Under the pieces are notes generated by a model, which did not search any database, had not been told where the DNA came from, and worked only from the letters and a program-made list of their open reading frames with translations. The position numbers were made by a program, and so were the translations under genes. Of a DNA stretch of 64,000 nt, positions 34,940-43,655 are shown piece after piece (position 1 is the stretch's first letter; each line of letters starts with the position of its first letter). The stretch is from Sulfurospirillum cavolei. GTDB taxonomy: Bacteria > Campylobacterota > Campylobacteria > Campylobacterales > Sulfurospirillaceae. The stretch lies in assembly GCF_000813325.1 (NCBI RefSeq), contig NZ_BBQE01000005.1, one strand, 5' to 3'.

Positions 34940-35707
34940 TTAAAGACCCAAACAATCGCTAATCGTATAGAGACCGTTTGGTTGATGGACAATCCATTTT
35001 GCCGCTTTAATCGCGCCTTTTGCAAAGGTATCGCGACTGGTCGCCGTATGGTTCATCTCTATAAATTCCCCGTCATTATAAAAACCGACGGTATGGCGAC
35101 CGACGATATCGCCTCCGCGTAACGCCATAATTGCAATTTCGTTTTTACTACGTTCACCGATCAATCCGTTACGCCCGCTAACGCGCACGTCGTCCAAGAC
35201 CAATCCTCGAGCGCGTGCGGCATGTTCGCCGAGCGTCAAAGCCGTTCCGCTTGGAGCATCTTTTTTATGGCGATGATGCTGCTCTACGATTTCGATATCA
35301 AAATCGCTAAGGCTTTTGGATGCGAGTTCGACCAAACGATTTAAAACCGCAACGCCTAAAGACATATTGGTCGAATATAAAATCGGCATATGATTAGCCG
35401 CCTCTTTTAAAAGATTATGCTGATGTTCGTTTAATCCGGTCGTACCGATGACAAGAGGAGTAGGAGATTTAAGTGCATTTTCCAATAAAGTTTCCGACCC
35501 CGTTGCAATCGTAAAATCGATCACGACATCGCTTCTCTCTAACAAAACACTCACGTCGTTTGTCGTAGAAATATCTGAAGGTACGGTAAAACTAAAGGCT
35601 TCAATGGCATGTAAAATATAAGGACGGGCTTGAGCGTCTTTCATAAGATTTTCAATTAATAATCTTCCGACTCTACCGGTTGAACCGTGAATTCCGACAT
35701 TGATCAT
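34940..35707 (-). CDS. dapB: 4-hydroxy-tetrahydrodipicolinate reductase
   Basis: DapB, 255 residues, of the lysine/diaminopimelate pathway. NAD(P)-binding GIHGSTGRVGRLL is at the N-terminus, and the catalytic His and Lys lie in VEQHHRHKKDAPSGTAL. It lies 12 bp after trxB on the same strand, in the order trxA-trxB-dapB-purF. Confidence 0.96.
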   Translation of the reverse strand: MINVGIHGSTGRVGRLLIENLMKDAQARPYILHAIEAFSFTVPSDISTTNDVSVLLERSDVVIDFTIATGSETLLENALKSPTPLVIGTTGLNEHQHNLLKEAANHMPILYSTNMSLGVAVLNRLVELASKSLSDFDIEIVEQHHRHKKDAPSGTALTLGEHAARARGLVLDDVRVSGRNGLIGERSKNEIAIMALRGGDIVGRHTVGFYNDGEFIEMNHTATSRDTFAKGAIKAAKWIVHQPNGLYTISDCLGL

Positions 35708-35719
35708 ACGTCTGATTCC

Positions 35720-36658
35720 TTATGCATGGTGATTAACGTATTCAAGGGCTTGAATACCCGCGGTTGCTCCGTCTCCGGCGGCACAAACGACTTGTTTTGA
35801 GGCTTTTGTCCTCAAATCTCCGGCGGCGAATAGACCTGCAACGGAAGTTTTCATCGAAAGATCGACGATCACGTTTCCGTTTTCATCCATATCGCACAGA
35901 AACGTCCCGTCTTGCTGTTTTAAGATACCGTTGTTAACGTTCATACCGACAAAAACAAACACTCCCGGAACTGCAATATCACGCTCTTTTCCCTCTTTGT
36001 CGACGACAATGATTCCGTTAAGTCCCATTTTATCGCCGTATGCTTTTTTAACCGAAACGTTTAATACCAATTCTATCTTCGGGTTGTTTTTCACACGTTC
36101 GACGGTGCTCGGGCTGGCTCTAAAACTATCGCGTCGATGCACCAAATAGACTTTTGAGCAAATATGCGAAAGGTATAAAGCTTCTTCCAAAGCCGTATCA
36201 CCGCCGCCTAAAGCGACAACTTCCTTATTTTTGTAAAAGAAACCGTCACATGTAGCACATGTACTAATGCCTTTACCGAAAAACTCTGCCTCACCTTCAA
36301 ATTCGGCACGCTTAGGCGTGCTTCCGGTACAAACGACGACGCTTTTGGCTTCTTCGCTTTTACCGCCTGCAAGGCTGAGGGTAAATGTCCCGTCACTGTT
36401 TTTTGAAATGCGCGTGACTTCGTCCATTGCATGTTTAAGCCCAAAGCGCATGCACTGTTCGGACCACGGCGCCATAAAGTCTAAACCGCTAAGAACTTGC
36501 GCCGAGCCGGGGTAATTTTCTATTTCGCTACTGCTCGTAATTTGACCTCCGGGCATTCCTTTTTCAAACATAACCACGTTTCTAAGTCCGCCTCGCGTCG
36601 CGTACAATCCGGCACTCAGTCCTGCGGGACCTCCGCCGACAATCGCTAAATCTAACAT
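35720..36658 (-). CDS. trxB: Thioredoxin reductase
   Basis: Thioredoxin reductase, 312 residues, FAD- and NADPH-dependent. Motifs: FAD VGGGPAGLSAGLYATR, redox pair C134-C137 (STCATCDG), NADPH GGGDTALEEALYL, and the C-terminal GLFAAGDLRTKASKQVV. The active-site codons contain two overrepresented ACATGT hexamers (36248 and 36258). It reduces TrxA, encoded just upstream. The 127-bp gap between the genes holds a hairpin. Confidence 0.96.
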   Translation of the reverse strand: MLDLAIVGGGPAGLSAGLYATRGGLRNVVMFEKGMPGGQITSSSEIENYPGSAQVLSGLDFMAPWSEQCMRFGLKHAMDEVTRISKNSDGTFTLSLAGGKSEEAKSVVVCTGSTPKRAEFEGEAEFFGKGISTCATCDGFFYKNKEVVALGGGDTALEEALYLSHICSKVYLVHRRDSFRASPSTVERVKNNPKIELVLNVSVKKAYGDKMGLNGIIVVDKEGKERDIAVPGVFVFVGMNVNNGILKQQDGTFLCDMDENGNVIVDLSMKTSVAGLFAAGDLRTKASKQVVCAAGDGATAGIQALEYVNHHA

Positions 36659-36735
36659 GCTGATTTCCTTATTCGTTTTCGGACTGTTTTGCGAATGACC
36701 TGTAAAAAGTCATCTACCATTTAGTCACAAGAAGT

Positions 36736-36775
36736 CGAGGATACAAAAGAGTGTTGGTTCCCCTTGGTATCCTCG
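36736..36775. other. Long hairpin between trxA and trxB
   Basis: CGAGGATAC (36736-36744) and GTATCCTCG (36767-36775) form a perfect 9-bp stem with a 22-nt loop. On the minus strand (trxA to trxB) no T-run follows, while on the plus strand GTTTT follows. It may be a weak terminator, an RNA processing site that separates trxA from trxB levels, or an antisense terminator. Confidence 0.5.
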
Positions 36776-36785
36776 GTTTTAATAA

Positions 36786-37103
36786 TTAAAGAAGAGAGTT
36801 GATTTTATCCGCTAATACTTTTTTAGACGATGCACCGATCATTTGATCGACCAATTCCCCGTTTTTAAAGAATAAAATCGTCGGAATCGAGCGAATACCG
36901 TATTTAATCGCAACGTCTTGCTCTTCGTCGGTATTAACTTTACAAATTTTTGCTTTTCCGTCGAAATCGCCGGCAAGTTCATCGATAACGGGAGCAATCA
37001 TACGACAAGGTCCGCACCAAGGTGCCCAGAAATCAACTAATGCGACGCCTTCGGCAACGGTGCTATCAAAATTTGAAGCGTTTAATTCTAGATATTTACC
37101 CAT
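36786..37103 (-). CDS. trxA: Thioredoxin
   Basis: Thioredoxin, 105 residues, active site WCGPC (C30, C33), with the cis-Pro in RSIPTILFFKNGE. It supplies electrons to Bcp, ribonucleotide reductase and others. AGGGG lies before ATG, and its own minus-strand -10 box is at 37144-37139. Adjacent trxB encodes its reductase. Confidence 0.97.
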   Translation of the reverse strand: MGKYLELNASNFDSTVAEGVALVDFWAPWCGPCRMIAPVIDELAGDFDGKAKICKVNTDEEQDVAIKYGIRSIPTILFFKNGELVDQMIGASSKKVLADKINSLL

Positions 37104-37138
37104 TTTTTTCCCCTAAAACGTTATTTTATAGATACTCA

Positions 37139-37144
37139 ATTATA
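37139..37144 (-). promoter_or_regulatory. -10 box (TATAAT) of trxA
   Basis: TATAAT read on the minus strand, 35 bp before the trxA ATG, in the gap 37104-37188. No -35 consensus. Confidence 0.5.
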
Positions 37145-37188
37145 CTCACTCTAACTTTAAAATTACCATAGAGAGTAAAGTTATTTTT

Positions 37189-37515
37189 TTAGTAACTAAT
37201 ATTTTTTATTATTTCTATAGTTTCAGGCGTGACGAGAATCGCATCGATTTCATAATCGTAAGAAGAGGGATGTCGCATAAAATAGTATTGAACGGTTTTG
37301 ATAATTTTTTGCATTTTAGAAGGCGTAATGCGCGGAAGCGGATCGTAATGATGCGAAAATTTTACTTCGCAAAAATGTAAAACGTCGCCTTTAAGCGCAA
37401 CAATATCAAGTTCGCCGAATTTAGAATGAAAATTACGCTCTAAAATACGGTAACCTAACGATTGAAGGTATAAAGAGGCTTTTTCTTCGGCCTCTTTTCC
37501 CTGTTCAAGCCCCAT
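37189..37515 (-). CDS. UPF0102 (YraN) endonuclease-like protein
   Basis: YraN family, 108 residues, with a Holliday-junction-resolvase-like PD-(D/E)xK fold: GKEAEEKASLYLQSLGYRIL, then FGELDIVALKGDVLHFCEVK with the catalytic Asp, Glu and Lys. Role unknown, possibly DNA processing. Its ATG directly abuts the hom stop. Same place in Campylobacter, as I recall. Confidence 0.9.
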   Translation of the reverse strand: MGLEQGKEAEEKASLYLQSLGYRILERNFHSKFGELDIVALKGDVLHFCEVKFSHHYDPLPRITPSKMQKIIKTVQYYFMRHPSSYDYEIDAILVTPETIEIIKNISY

Positions 37516-38787
37516 TTACGACTCGATACGAATCATTGTCGGTTTGCGTTCGACAAACTCTAAATCGCTAATGTCGCATAAAGCTTTTTGAATATCTTTT
37601 TCTTTACATGTATGCGTCGAAAAAAGTAAAACGGCACATTCGCTCTTCTTCGAATCTTGCTTTTGAATAAAGCTACTGATAGAAATAGAGTGTTTGCCTA
37701 ACACTTCCGAAATTTTCGAAAGAACACCGATTTTATCGATAACGCTTACGCGAATATAGTACTGCGTGGCGATATCGTCCTTACACATTAAGGTCAAGCC
37801 GCTTTTTTCCAAAGAGCTGATAAACCCTAACATCGGCGAATTTTGCGTATGGCGAGCAATATCGATCAAGTCGGATACGACCGCACTTGCCGTTGCACTT
37901 CCGCCGGCTCCGGGACCGTAATACATCGTCTCGCCGACACGATCGCCGATAACGCTAATACCGTTCATAACGCCATCAACCTTGGCAATCATCTGCTGCA
38001 TCGGTACCAGTGCCGGATGAACGCGAAGTTCGACTTGATCGCCGCTTTTTTTAGCAATCGTCAAAAGTTTGATGTTGTAACCGAACTCTTTGGCAAAATA
38101 GATATCTTCACTGTTAATCTGCTCAATGCCTTCGATGAGAATTTCTTCGGGTTTAACGTCGATACCGTAAGCGATGCTCGCCAAGATCAGCAATTTATGC
38201 GCCGCATCGAATCCACCGACGTCAAAACTCGGATCGGCTTCGGCATAACCTAACGCTTGTGCTTCTTTTAAGACGTCCGCAAATTCGGCTTTTTCATTCA
38301 TCATTTTCGTCAAAATAAAGTTACATGTACCGTTCATAATGCCTTTGATCGCTTCAATATGATTGGCACTTAACCCTTCTCTTAACGCTTTAATAATCGG
38401 AATTCCGCCTGCGACGCTCGCTTCGTATCCGATCGGCGTCTCTCCCGCCAAATCTTTCAGTTCGTAGCGATGATACGCCAACAACGCTTTATTGGCGGTC
38501 ACGACCGCTTTTTTATGTTTAAGGGCTTTTGTTACGATTGCATACGCCTCTTCTACACCGCCCATCAACTCGACGACGACATCGATTTCCGGATTTTCCA
38601 AAACGGCGTCTACCGAATCGCTTAAAGGGAGATCAACCTCCCTTGGTTTGTTTAAATCTCTCACGACACCGAGTACCGGAACAATTTTTTTACCGGTGCG
38701 TGCGGTAATAATATCTTCGTTTTCACGTAAGATTTTTACCACATGGCTACCGACGGTTCCGACACCGATGATTCCGACTTTGATCAT
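37516..38787 (-). CDS. hom: Homoserine dehydrogenase
   Basis: Homoserine dehydrogenase, 423 residues, of the threonine/methionine branch. NAD motif GIIGVGTVGSHVV, then TANKALLAYH, the substrate part YEASVAGGIPIIKALREGL, and GTCNFILTKM. The C-terminal ACT domain (about 345-423, YYIRVSVIDKIGVLSKISEV) is for threonine feedback. It overlaps the upstream aminotransferase gene by 4 bp. Two TTACATGT motifs are at 37604 and 38321, read as HTCKE and GTCNF. Confidence 0.97.
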   Translation of the reverse strand: MIKVGIIGVGTVGSHVVKILRENEDIITARTGKKIVPVLGVVRDLNKPREVDLPLSDSVDAVLENPEIDVVVELMGGVEEAYAIVTKALKHKKAVVTANKALLAYHRYELKDLAGETPIGYEASVAGGIPIIKALREGLSANHIEAIKGIMNGTCNFILTKMMNEKAEFADVLKEAQALGYAEADPSFDVGGFDAAHKLLILASIAYGIDVKPEEILIEGIEQINSEDIYFAKEFGYNIKLLTIAKKSGDQVELRVHPALVPMQQMIAKVDGVMNGISVIGDRVGETMYYGPGAGGSATASAVVSDLIDIARHTQNSPMLGFISSLEKSGLTLMCKDDIATQYYIRVSVIDKIGVLSKISEVLGKHSISISSFIQKQDSKKSECAVLLFSTHTCKEKDIQKALCDISDLEFVERKPTMIRIES

Positions 38788-40004
38788 ACGTTTGTACCTT
38801 CTAAACTTTTCAAATATTTCTTGACATTGCGCGCGGCTTGGCGAATGCGGTTTTCGTTTTCGATCAACGCAATTCGCACGTATCCGTCTCCGGCTTCCCC
38901 GAAACCGATACCGGGGCTTACGGCAATTTTAGCTTCTTGGAGCAGTTGCTTTGCAAATTCCATACTTCCCAAATGTTCGGCCACTTTAGGAATTTTGGCC
39001 CAAACGAACATGGTCGATTTGGGTTTTTCCATCGGCCAACCCGCATGGTTAAAACTCTCGACCAAAACGTCGCGTCTTTTTTTATACGTTGCGCGAATCT
39101 CGTCGACACACTCTTGCGGACCGTCCAATGCTACGGTTGAAGCGACTTGAATCGGCGTAAACATACCGTAGTCGAACCACGACTTAATTTTTTGAAGCGC
39201 ACCGACCAATTTCTTATTACCGACGACGAAACCGACGCGCCAGCCCGCCATATTGTAACTCTTGGAAAGCGTATAACACTCTACCGCCACGTCTTTAGCG
39301 CCTTCGACTTGAAAAATAGAAGGTGTTTCGTATCCGTCGAACGAGAGATCGGCATACGCAATATCGCTAATAATATAAAAGCGCTCCTCTTTCGCATAAG
39401 CAACTAAAGCCTCGTAAAACGCTTTATCCGTCGTTACGCACGTCGGGTTGTGCGGAAAATTGACGACGACGAATTTCGGTTTGGGTGCCGATTCTTTAAA
39501 CACTTTTTTGAGTTTGGTAAAAAATTGTTCTTTATCCAGTTCATAATGCTCGTTATAATCCAAGGCAAACTTATGCACGTTTCCGCCCGCAATCATAAAT
39601 GCATACGCATGAATCGGATAGGCCGGATCGGGGACAACGGCAACGTCGCCCGGATTCATAATCGCTTGAGCCAAGTGTACAAAACCCTCTTTACTGCCGA
39701 GCGTTGCTACCGCTTCGGTATTAGGATCAAGCGTAACGCCGTATTTTCGTGCATACCAATTACAGATAGCTAAACGAAGTTTGTAAATACCTTTACTGAC
39801 GGAGTAACCGTGAGTTCCGTCTTTTTGTGCCGATTCGACCAATTTGTCGATAATATGCTGCGGCGTTCTTCCGTCAGGATTTCCCATCGAAAAATCGATA
39901 ATATCTTCGCCGGTTCTACGTGCGGCTAATTTTAACTCGTTAATTTCTGCAAAAACATAACCCGGTAATCTCTCAATCGTATTAAATCGAATTTCGTCAA
40001 ACAT
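38784..40004 (-). CDS. Class I/II aminotransferase (AlaC or LL-DAP-aminotransferase-like)
   Basis: PLP fold-type I aminotransferase, 406 residues. Substrate binding FSMGNPDGRTP, VVNFPHNPTCV, Asp-Tyr part SDIAYADLSFDGY, PLP lysine in CYTLSKSYNMAGWRVGF, and Arg near the C-terminus. Sequence style fits the AlaC/aspartate aminotransferase group. It overlaps hom by 4 bp, which suggests an amino-acid role such as alanine or aspartate family, but the substrate cannot be assigned. Confidence 0.88.
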   Translation of the reverse strand: MFDEIRFNTIERLPGYVFAEINELKLAARRTGEDIIDFSMGNPDGRTPQHIIDKLVESAQKDGTHGYSVSKGIYKLRLAICNWYARKYGVTLDPNTEAVATLGSKEGFVHLAQAIMNPGDVAVVPDPAYPIHAYAFMIAGGNVHKFALDYNEHYELDKEQFFTKLKKVFKESAPKPKFVVVNFPHNPTCVTTDKAFYEALVAYAKEERFYIISDIAYADLSFDGYETPSIFQVEGAKDVAVECYTLSKSYNMAGWRVGFVVGNKKLVGALQKIKSWFDYGMFTPIQVASTVALDGPQECVDEIRATYKKRRDVLVESFNHAGWPMEKPKSTMFVWAKIPKVAEHLGSMEFAKQLLQEAKIAVSPGIGFGEAGDGYVRIALIENENRIRQAARNVKKYLKSLEGTNV

Positions 40005-40014
40005 TGCTTATCCT

Positions 40015-40830
40015 TTACTCTTTGACATTCAATGATAACCCGTGCTTAATATTTTCCAGCAAAAAAGCATCGCTTATTTTCAAATAAGCGGCACCGCTTG
40101 GAACTTTAAGCTTGAGTATACGCGTCGACTCTTCTGATTTGATATCGCTTAAAAGGTGTAAGTGCTCATCAAAAAAGGCAACATCCGGAAACCATTTGTC
40201 TCCCGATTGAACCGTCAAACTGATCTCTTTGAGATTGTGCACGTCGATCCAATAAGGTTTTAAAGGCTTTCCTAAACTTGTCGTACCGACCTCGACTTTG
40301 CGTGCCGAAAGATACGCATTGCTTGAGTCGATATCGTAAAACCAATAGTGTTCATCGTTTTTCACGATATTCGTTATAGTACATCCCCTAGCCCCAAGGG
40401 CACGGGCGAACGCTTCGGGATCAACGACATGTTCGGTTTGAAGGTAAATTTCCCATACAAATCCGGCACTGTCGCGTAAAGCGTTATTGGTTAAAAAATA
40501 GTTATACCCCATCGTCTCGAGCGATTCGTTAATAATTTTCAAAAAAATAAGCGGATCGCTTTGCGTACGAAACGCCAGACGAAGTTGTATCGGTCTATCG
40601 TACAGCAATTGCACTAAGCCGTTTTTCTTCAAAACGGAAATGACCTTAACACTGTCCACTTCGCCGTTAGGTAAAGTAAAAGCGGCAGGTTGTGCAAATA
40701 AGACTTGGATCAAATTGATCTGTTTGTCGTATTGCGTTGCGCCGACAAAACTTTTAACTTTTTCCTGAACGCTCTGTGCGCCGAATAACGAAAGACTCGC
40801 TATTAGGATCAAAAATAATTTTTTTACCAA
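40015..40830 (-). CDS. Conserved periplasmic protein of Campylobacterota
   Basis: Exported protein of 271 residues. Signal peptide 1-19 (KKLFLILIASLSLFGAQS) with cleavage near AQS. The mature part has two similar lobes and no motif I recognise (FAQPAAFTLPNGEVDSV, YWIDVHNLKEISLTV). The start is TTG at 40830, with GAGG 7 nt upstream and no ATG close. It overlaps the next gene upstream by 7 bp. It sits at the place of a putative periplasmic protein in C. jejuni (Cj0151c region, from memory). Function unknown. Confidence 0.72.
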   Translation of the reverse strand: MVKKLFLILIASLSLFGAQSVQEKVKSFVGATQYDKQINLIQVLFAQPAAFTLPNGEVDSVKVISVLKKNGLVQLLYDRPIQLRLAFRTQSDPLIFLKIINESLETMGYNYFLTNNALRDSAGFVWEIYLQTEHVVDPEAFARALGARGCTITNIVKNDEHYWFYDIDSSNAYLSARKVEVGTTSLGKPLKPYWIDVHNLKEISLTVQSGDKWFPDVAFFDEHLHLLSDIKSEESTRILKLKVPSGAAYLKISDAFLLENIKHGLSLNVKE

Positions 40831-41759
40831 TTTTTACCTCGATTCAACTCGATAAACTTCTCTTCGGAAATTTTTTGTATTTTGCCGTTTTCCACCAAGA
40901 AACGGGTACTGCCCTGTTCACCAAAATCCTCGGTGCTCCCGTCGTAAGAGAGCTTGAAAAAACCGTTACCCGTTTTAATCAGTTGGCGTTTGGTTAAATC
41001 GATCGTGATATTTTGATCGCCCGTAGTCTCTTTGCGACTCATATCGTCCAAGGAGACCCTACCGATCCAAATACGCTTTGTCGGTACGATAATCGCTCGG
41101 TTTTGAGGAATATTCGAGACCAATGAGACATTCGTATCGACGGGAGAAAGCGGAAGCGGTAACGAAACGTTACTTTCATTGCGCTCACCGCTCATATTCG
41201 CCTCTGATGCGCGCGTCAAATTTTCGTCGATTCGAACGACAACTGCACGAACGGTGGCATTGGAACTATTGGTTTCCACACTGCGTTCTTCAACTTTGAC
41301 ACCCAAAGAGCTTGCCGCTTCCTGAACGACGGGAGCGTTTTGAAATGCGGACGTTTGATTGGTTTCGCCTTTGACTTGATCTAACATGTTCCCTAAATCA
41401 AAATCGATTTTAAAAATAGAAAAAATACCGAACATTCCGGCAATAAAGGCAATGAATAAAAAAAGAATTGCCGCTTTTTTAGAACTTCGATCGCTCTTGG
41501 CACGAACAAAAATTTTTTCTTTTTGCTCGTCTTCTTCCGATTTATGTTCTGCCCAATAGTCGTAGAAACCCTCTAACCAATCGCTCAAATCCAGTTTATA
41601 CTCGCGAGAAAGAATTTTGACGAATCCTAAAGTATTGATCTTATTGAGCTTTTCGTATTGATTGTTGATCATATACTCTAACTGAGCGACTTCGATATGT
41701 GTTCGCTTACAAACTTCTTGCAATCCGATTTTTTCCAATACCCTGATATCTTTATCCAT
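40824..41759 (-). CDS. RodZ-like helix-turn-helix membrane protein
   Basis: Membrane protein of 311 residues. An N-terminal HTH-like cytoplasmic domain (about 1-80, KIGLQEVCKRTHIEVAQLEY and TLGFVKILSREYKLDL) is followed by a basic patch, one membrane segment (about 95-118, AAILFLFIAFIAGMFGIFSIF), a low-complexity Ser/Asn/Val spacer and a C-terminal beta domain (WIGRVSLDDMSRKETTGDQN). The layout is that of RodZ, the MreB partner; mreB and mreC are present in this window. It could instead be another HTH-anchored envelope protein. Confidence 0.65.
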   Translation of the reverse strand: MDKDIRVLEKIGLQEVCKRTHIEVAQLEYMINNQYEKLNKINTLGFVKILSREYKLDLSDWLEGFYDYWAEHKSEEDEQKEKIFVRAKSDRSSKKAAILFLFIAFIAGMFGIFSIFKIDFDLGNMLDQVKGETNQTSAFQNAPVVQEAASSLGVKVEERSVETNSSNATVRAVVVRIDENLTRASEANMSGERNESNVSLPLPLSPVDTNVSLVSNIPQNRAIIVPTKRIWIGRVSLDDMSRKETTGDQNITIDLTKRQLIKTGNGFFKLSYDGSTEDFGEQGSTRFLVENGKIQKISEEKFIELNRGKNW

Positions 41760-42435
41760 TGGCTATCCTATCACACAGTACCGCAGCTGCCGCACTTACG
41801 TTTAAAGAGTCGAATGCTCTTGCCATTTTGATTGAAATAATCTTGTCTAACCGCTCTTTGATTTTAGGAGAAAGTCCTTTTCCTTCACTTCCCATCACTA
41901 ACACTTTTTTAGAAGGGAAGCTAACGTCTTTTACGTCTTCACCGCCCATATCGGCTCCGTAAAGCGTAAAACCCATCTGTTTCAATTCGTTAAGCATATC
42001 ACGCGTCGAAGGACACAGCGCGATCGGTAGTTCAAACGCCGCGGCACTGCTCGTACGTAAAATGGCTTCGAGATTACAATTTTTGACGCCGCTGAGAATC
42101 AATCCGTCCGCACCGAATGCGTAGGCACTTCGTACGATTGCTCCGATATTTCCGACATCGGTTACCTCATCAAGAACCACCAAAAACGAGCCGTGCTTAA
42201 TCTCGTTAAAAGGCGTTAAGTTCATCGCGTCGATTTCGGCAATAAACCCTTGATGATTTCCTCCGTGACATAAGGCTTGCGCTTTACGTTCATCGATGCT
42301 ACAAATTTTTGATGTCACGTTGGCAATGCGTGAAAAAAGTTTCGGATCGCATTTTTTGGACAAAAAAACCGTTTGGAGCTTTGAAGGATAGTGCTCTAAC
42401 AGATGTAAAAATAGTTGTTTACCGTAAATAATCAT
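41752..42435 (-). CDS. rlmB: 23S rRNA 2'-O-methyltransferase RlmB (TrmH/SpoU family)
   Basis: SPOUT methyltransferase, 227 residues, which methylates G2251 of 23S rRNA in E. coli. The N-terminal substrate part is FLSKKCDPKLFSRI. The knot has LDEVTDVGNIGAIVRSAYAFGADGLI, LVMGSEGKGLSPKIKE and MARAFDSLNVSAAAAVL. It overlaps the RodZ-like gene by 8 bp. The 90-bp gap upstream (42436-42525) shows no gene. Confidence 0.92.
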   Translation of the reverse strand: MIIYGKQLFLHLLEHYPSKLQTVFLSKKCDPKLFSRIANVTSKICSIDERKAQALCHGGNHQGFIAEIDAMNLTPFNEIKHGSFLVVLDEVTDVGNIGAIVRSAYAFGADGLILSGVKNCNLEAILRTSSAAAFELPIALCPSTRDMLNELKQMGFTLYGADMGGEDVKDVSFPSKKVLVMGSEGKGLSPKIKERLDKIISIKMARAFDSLNVSAAAAVLCDRIANG

Positions 42436-42525
42436 GACAATTATTGTATCTAAAATGGCTTAAAATAATACGAGTTTGGCACAAAAAGTAGCGTCGATCA
42501 CTCAGGCTTATAGCAAAAAAGTTAC

Positions 42526-43338
42526 TTACTTTTGAAGCGCGATATACCACTCTTTGATGCTTTTTCCGGTGAGCTTCGAGAGAAGTTTCGCTTTTTGTTT
42601 CGGAGGTAAATCGAGGCTTAGAATATCTTCTTTGGTAATCGCTTCTGCATTCTCTTGTTTTTCGGGAGTCACGATCACGACCCATTCGCCTTTTAAATTA
42701 GCGTTTTTAAAGGCACTTTGTACCTCTAAAGCCGTTCCTAAAAAGCGTTTTTCATGCAATTTCGTCGCTTCTTTAATCGCAAAAATGCTACGTTCTGGCG
42801 CAAAATGGGCTAACTCGTCCACTAGCTTTTCGATACGATGCGGCGATTCGTACACGATAACGGCGTAAGGAAGATTTAAAACTTCCGTCAATTCGTTATA
42901 GCGGTCGTTTCCTTTATGCGCTAAAAATCCGTAAAAAATGAAACGGTGCGTCCCCAACCCGCTTGCGACATATGCCAAAAGTGCGGCATTGGCTCCGGGT
43001 AAAATTTCATAGGTAATGGCATGTTCTTGACAGTAGCGTACCAAAACGCTTCCGGGATCGCTAATACCGGGCATTCCGGCATCACTTAAATAGCCGACGT
43101 TTTCTTGAAAAACGGCCGAATCGATTTCGCTCAAAACGCTTTGTTCGTTGTGTGAATGCATGGAAATAAAACGTTCGACGTGAAACGTAATGCGGTGTTT
43201 GTCGCTTAAAAGTGTAAGGAGTTTTTTTGTAATGCGGGTGTCTTCGCAAAAGAGCGTTTTGCATTCGGCAAGAAGTTTGAGGCTTCTTACCGAAATATCA
43301 TCTAAGTTTCCTATGGGAGTAGGAATAAAATAGACCAA
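42526..43338 (-). CDS. rsmI: 16S rRNA (cytidine1402-2'-O)-methyltransferase RsmI
   Basis: RsmI, tetrapyrrole-methylase fold, 270 residues. VYFIPTPIGNLDDISVRSLKLL at the N-terminus, CEDTRITKKLL, SDAGMPGISDPGS (SAM loop) and YGFLAHKG. The start appears to be TTG at 43338 with a weak ribosome site; there is no in-frame ATG near. It lies 15 bp after rpmE, as in Campylobacter. Confidence 0.95.
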   Translation of the reverse strand: MVYFIPTPIGNLDDISVRSLKLLAECKTLFCEDTRITKKLLTLLSDKHRITFHVERFISMHSHNEQSVLSEIDSAVFQENVGYLSDAGMPGISDPGSVLVRYCQEHAITYEILPGANAALLAYVASGLGTHRFIFYGFLAHKGNDRYNELTEVLNLPYAVIVYESPHRIEKLVDELAHFAPERSIFAIKEATKLHEKRFLGTALEVQSAFKNANLKGEWVVIVTPEKQENAEAITKEDILSLDLPPKQKAKLLSKLTGKSIKEWYIALQK

Positions 43339-43353
43339 TGTTTTATTCGAGAA

Positions 43354-43554
43354 TTATTTTAAGTTATATTTTTTCTTAAATTTCTCAACGCGACCTGCGG
43401 CATCCACGATTTTCTCACTGCCCGTAAAGAAAGGGTGGCATGCGCTACAAATGTCGATTTTGATCTCGGATTTATTCGAGAGCGTCTCAAAGCTGTTACC
43501 GCATGCGCAAGTAACGACACACGGTACGTATTCGGGATGAATATCTTTTTTCAT
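43354..43554 (-). CDS. rpmE: 50S ribosomal protein L31
   Basis: Ribosomal protein L31, 66 residues from ATG at 43554 (AAGGA 9 nt upstream). It is the zinc-binding form, with cysteines in VVTCACGNSF and ICSACHPFFTG. It starts MKKDIHPEYV as in the family. It has its own promoter and a hairpin leader. Confidence 0.97.
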   Translation of the reverse strand: MKKDIHPEYVPCVVTCACGNSFETLSNKSEIKIDICSACHPFFTGSEKIVDAAGRVEKFKKKYNLK

Positions 43555-43598
43555 AACGTTTTTCCTTAAATTGTTTATCATAAAAATAAAATCTGTTG

Positions 43599-43631
43599 TT
43601 TGGCATGTTTTGCCAAAGGGTGCAAATTATA
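43599..43631 (-). promoter_or_regulatory. rpmE promoter and 5' hairpin leader
   Basis: Minus-strand TATAAT (43631-43626) predicts a start near 43619. The RNA would open with a 7-bp hairpin, TTTGGCA/TGCCAAA, 5-nt loop (43617-43599), and reach ATG about 65 nt later. A hairpin at the 5' end of an L31 mRNA fits an autoregulatory leader, but that is only inferred. Confidence 0.5.
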
Positions 43632-43655
43632 GCACAAAAGATTGATTATTTCAAG

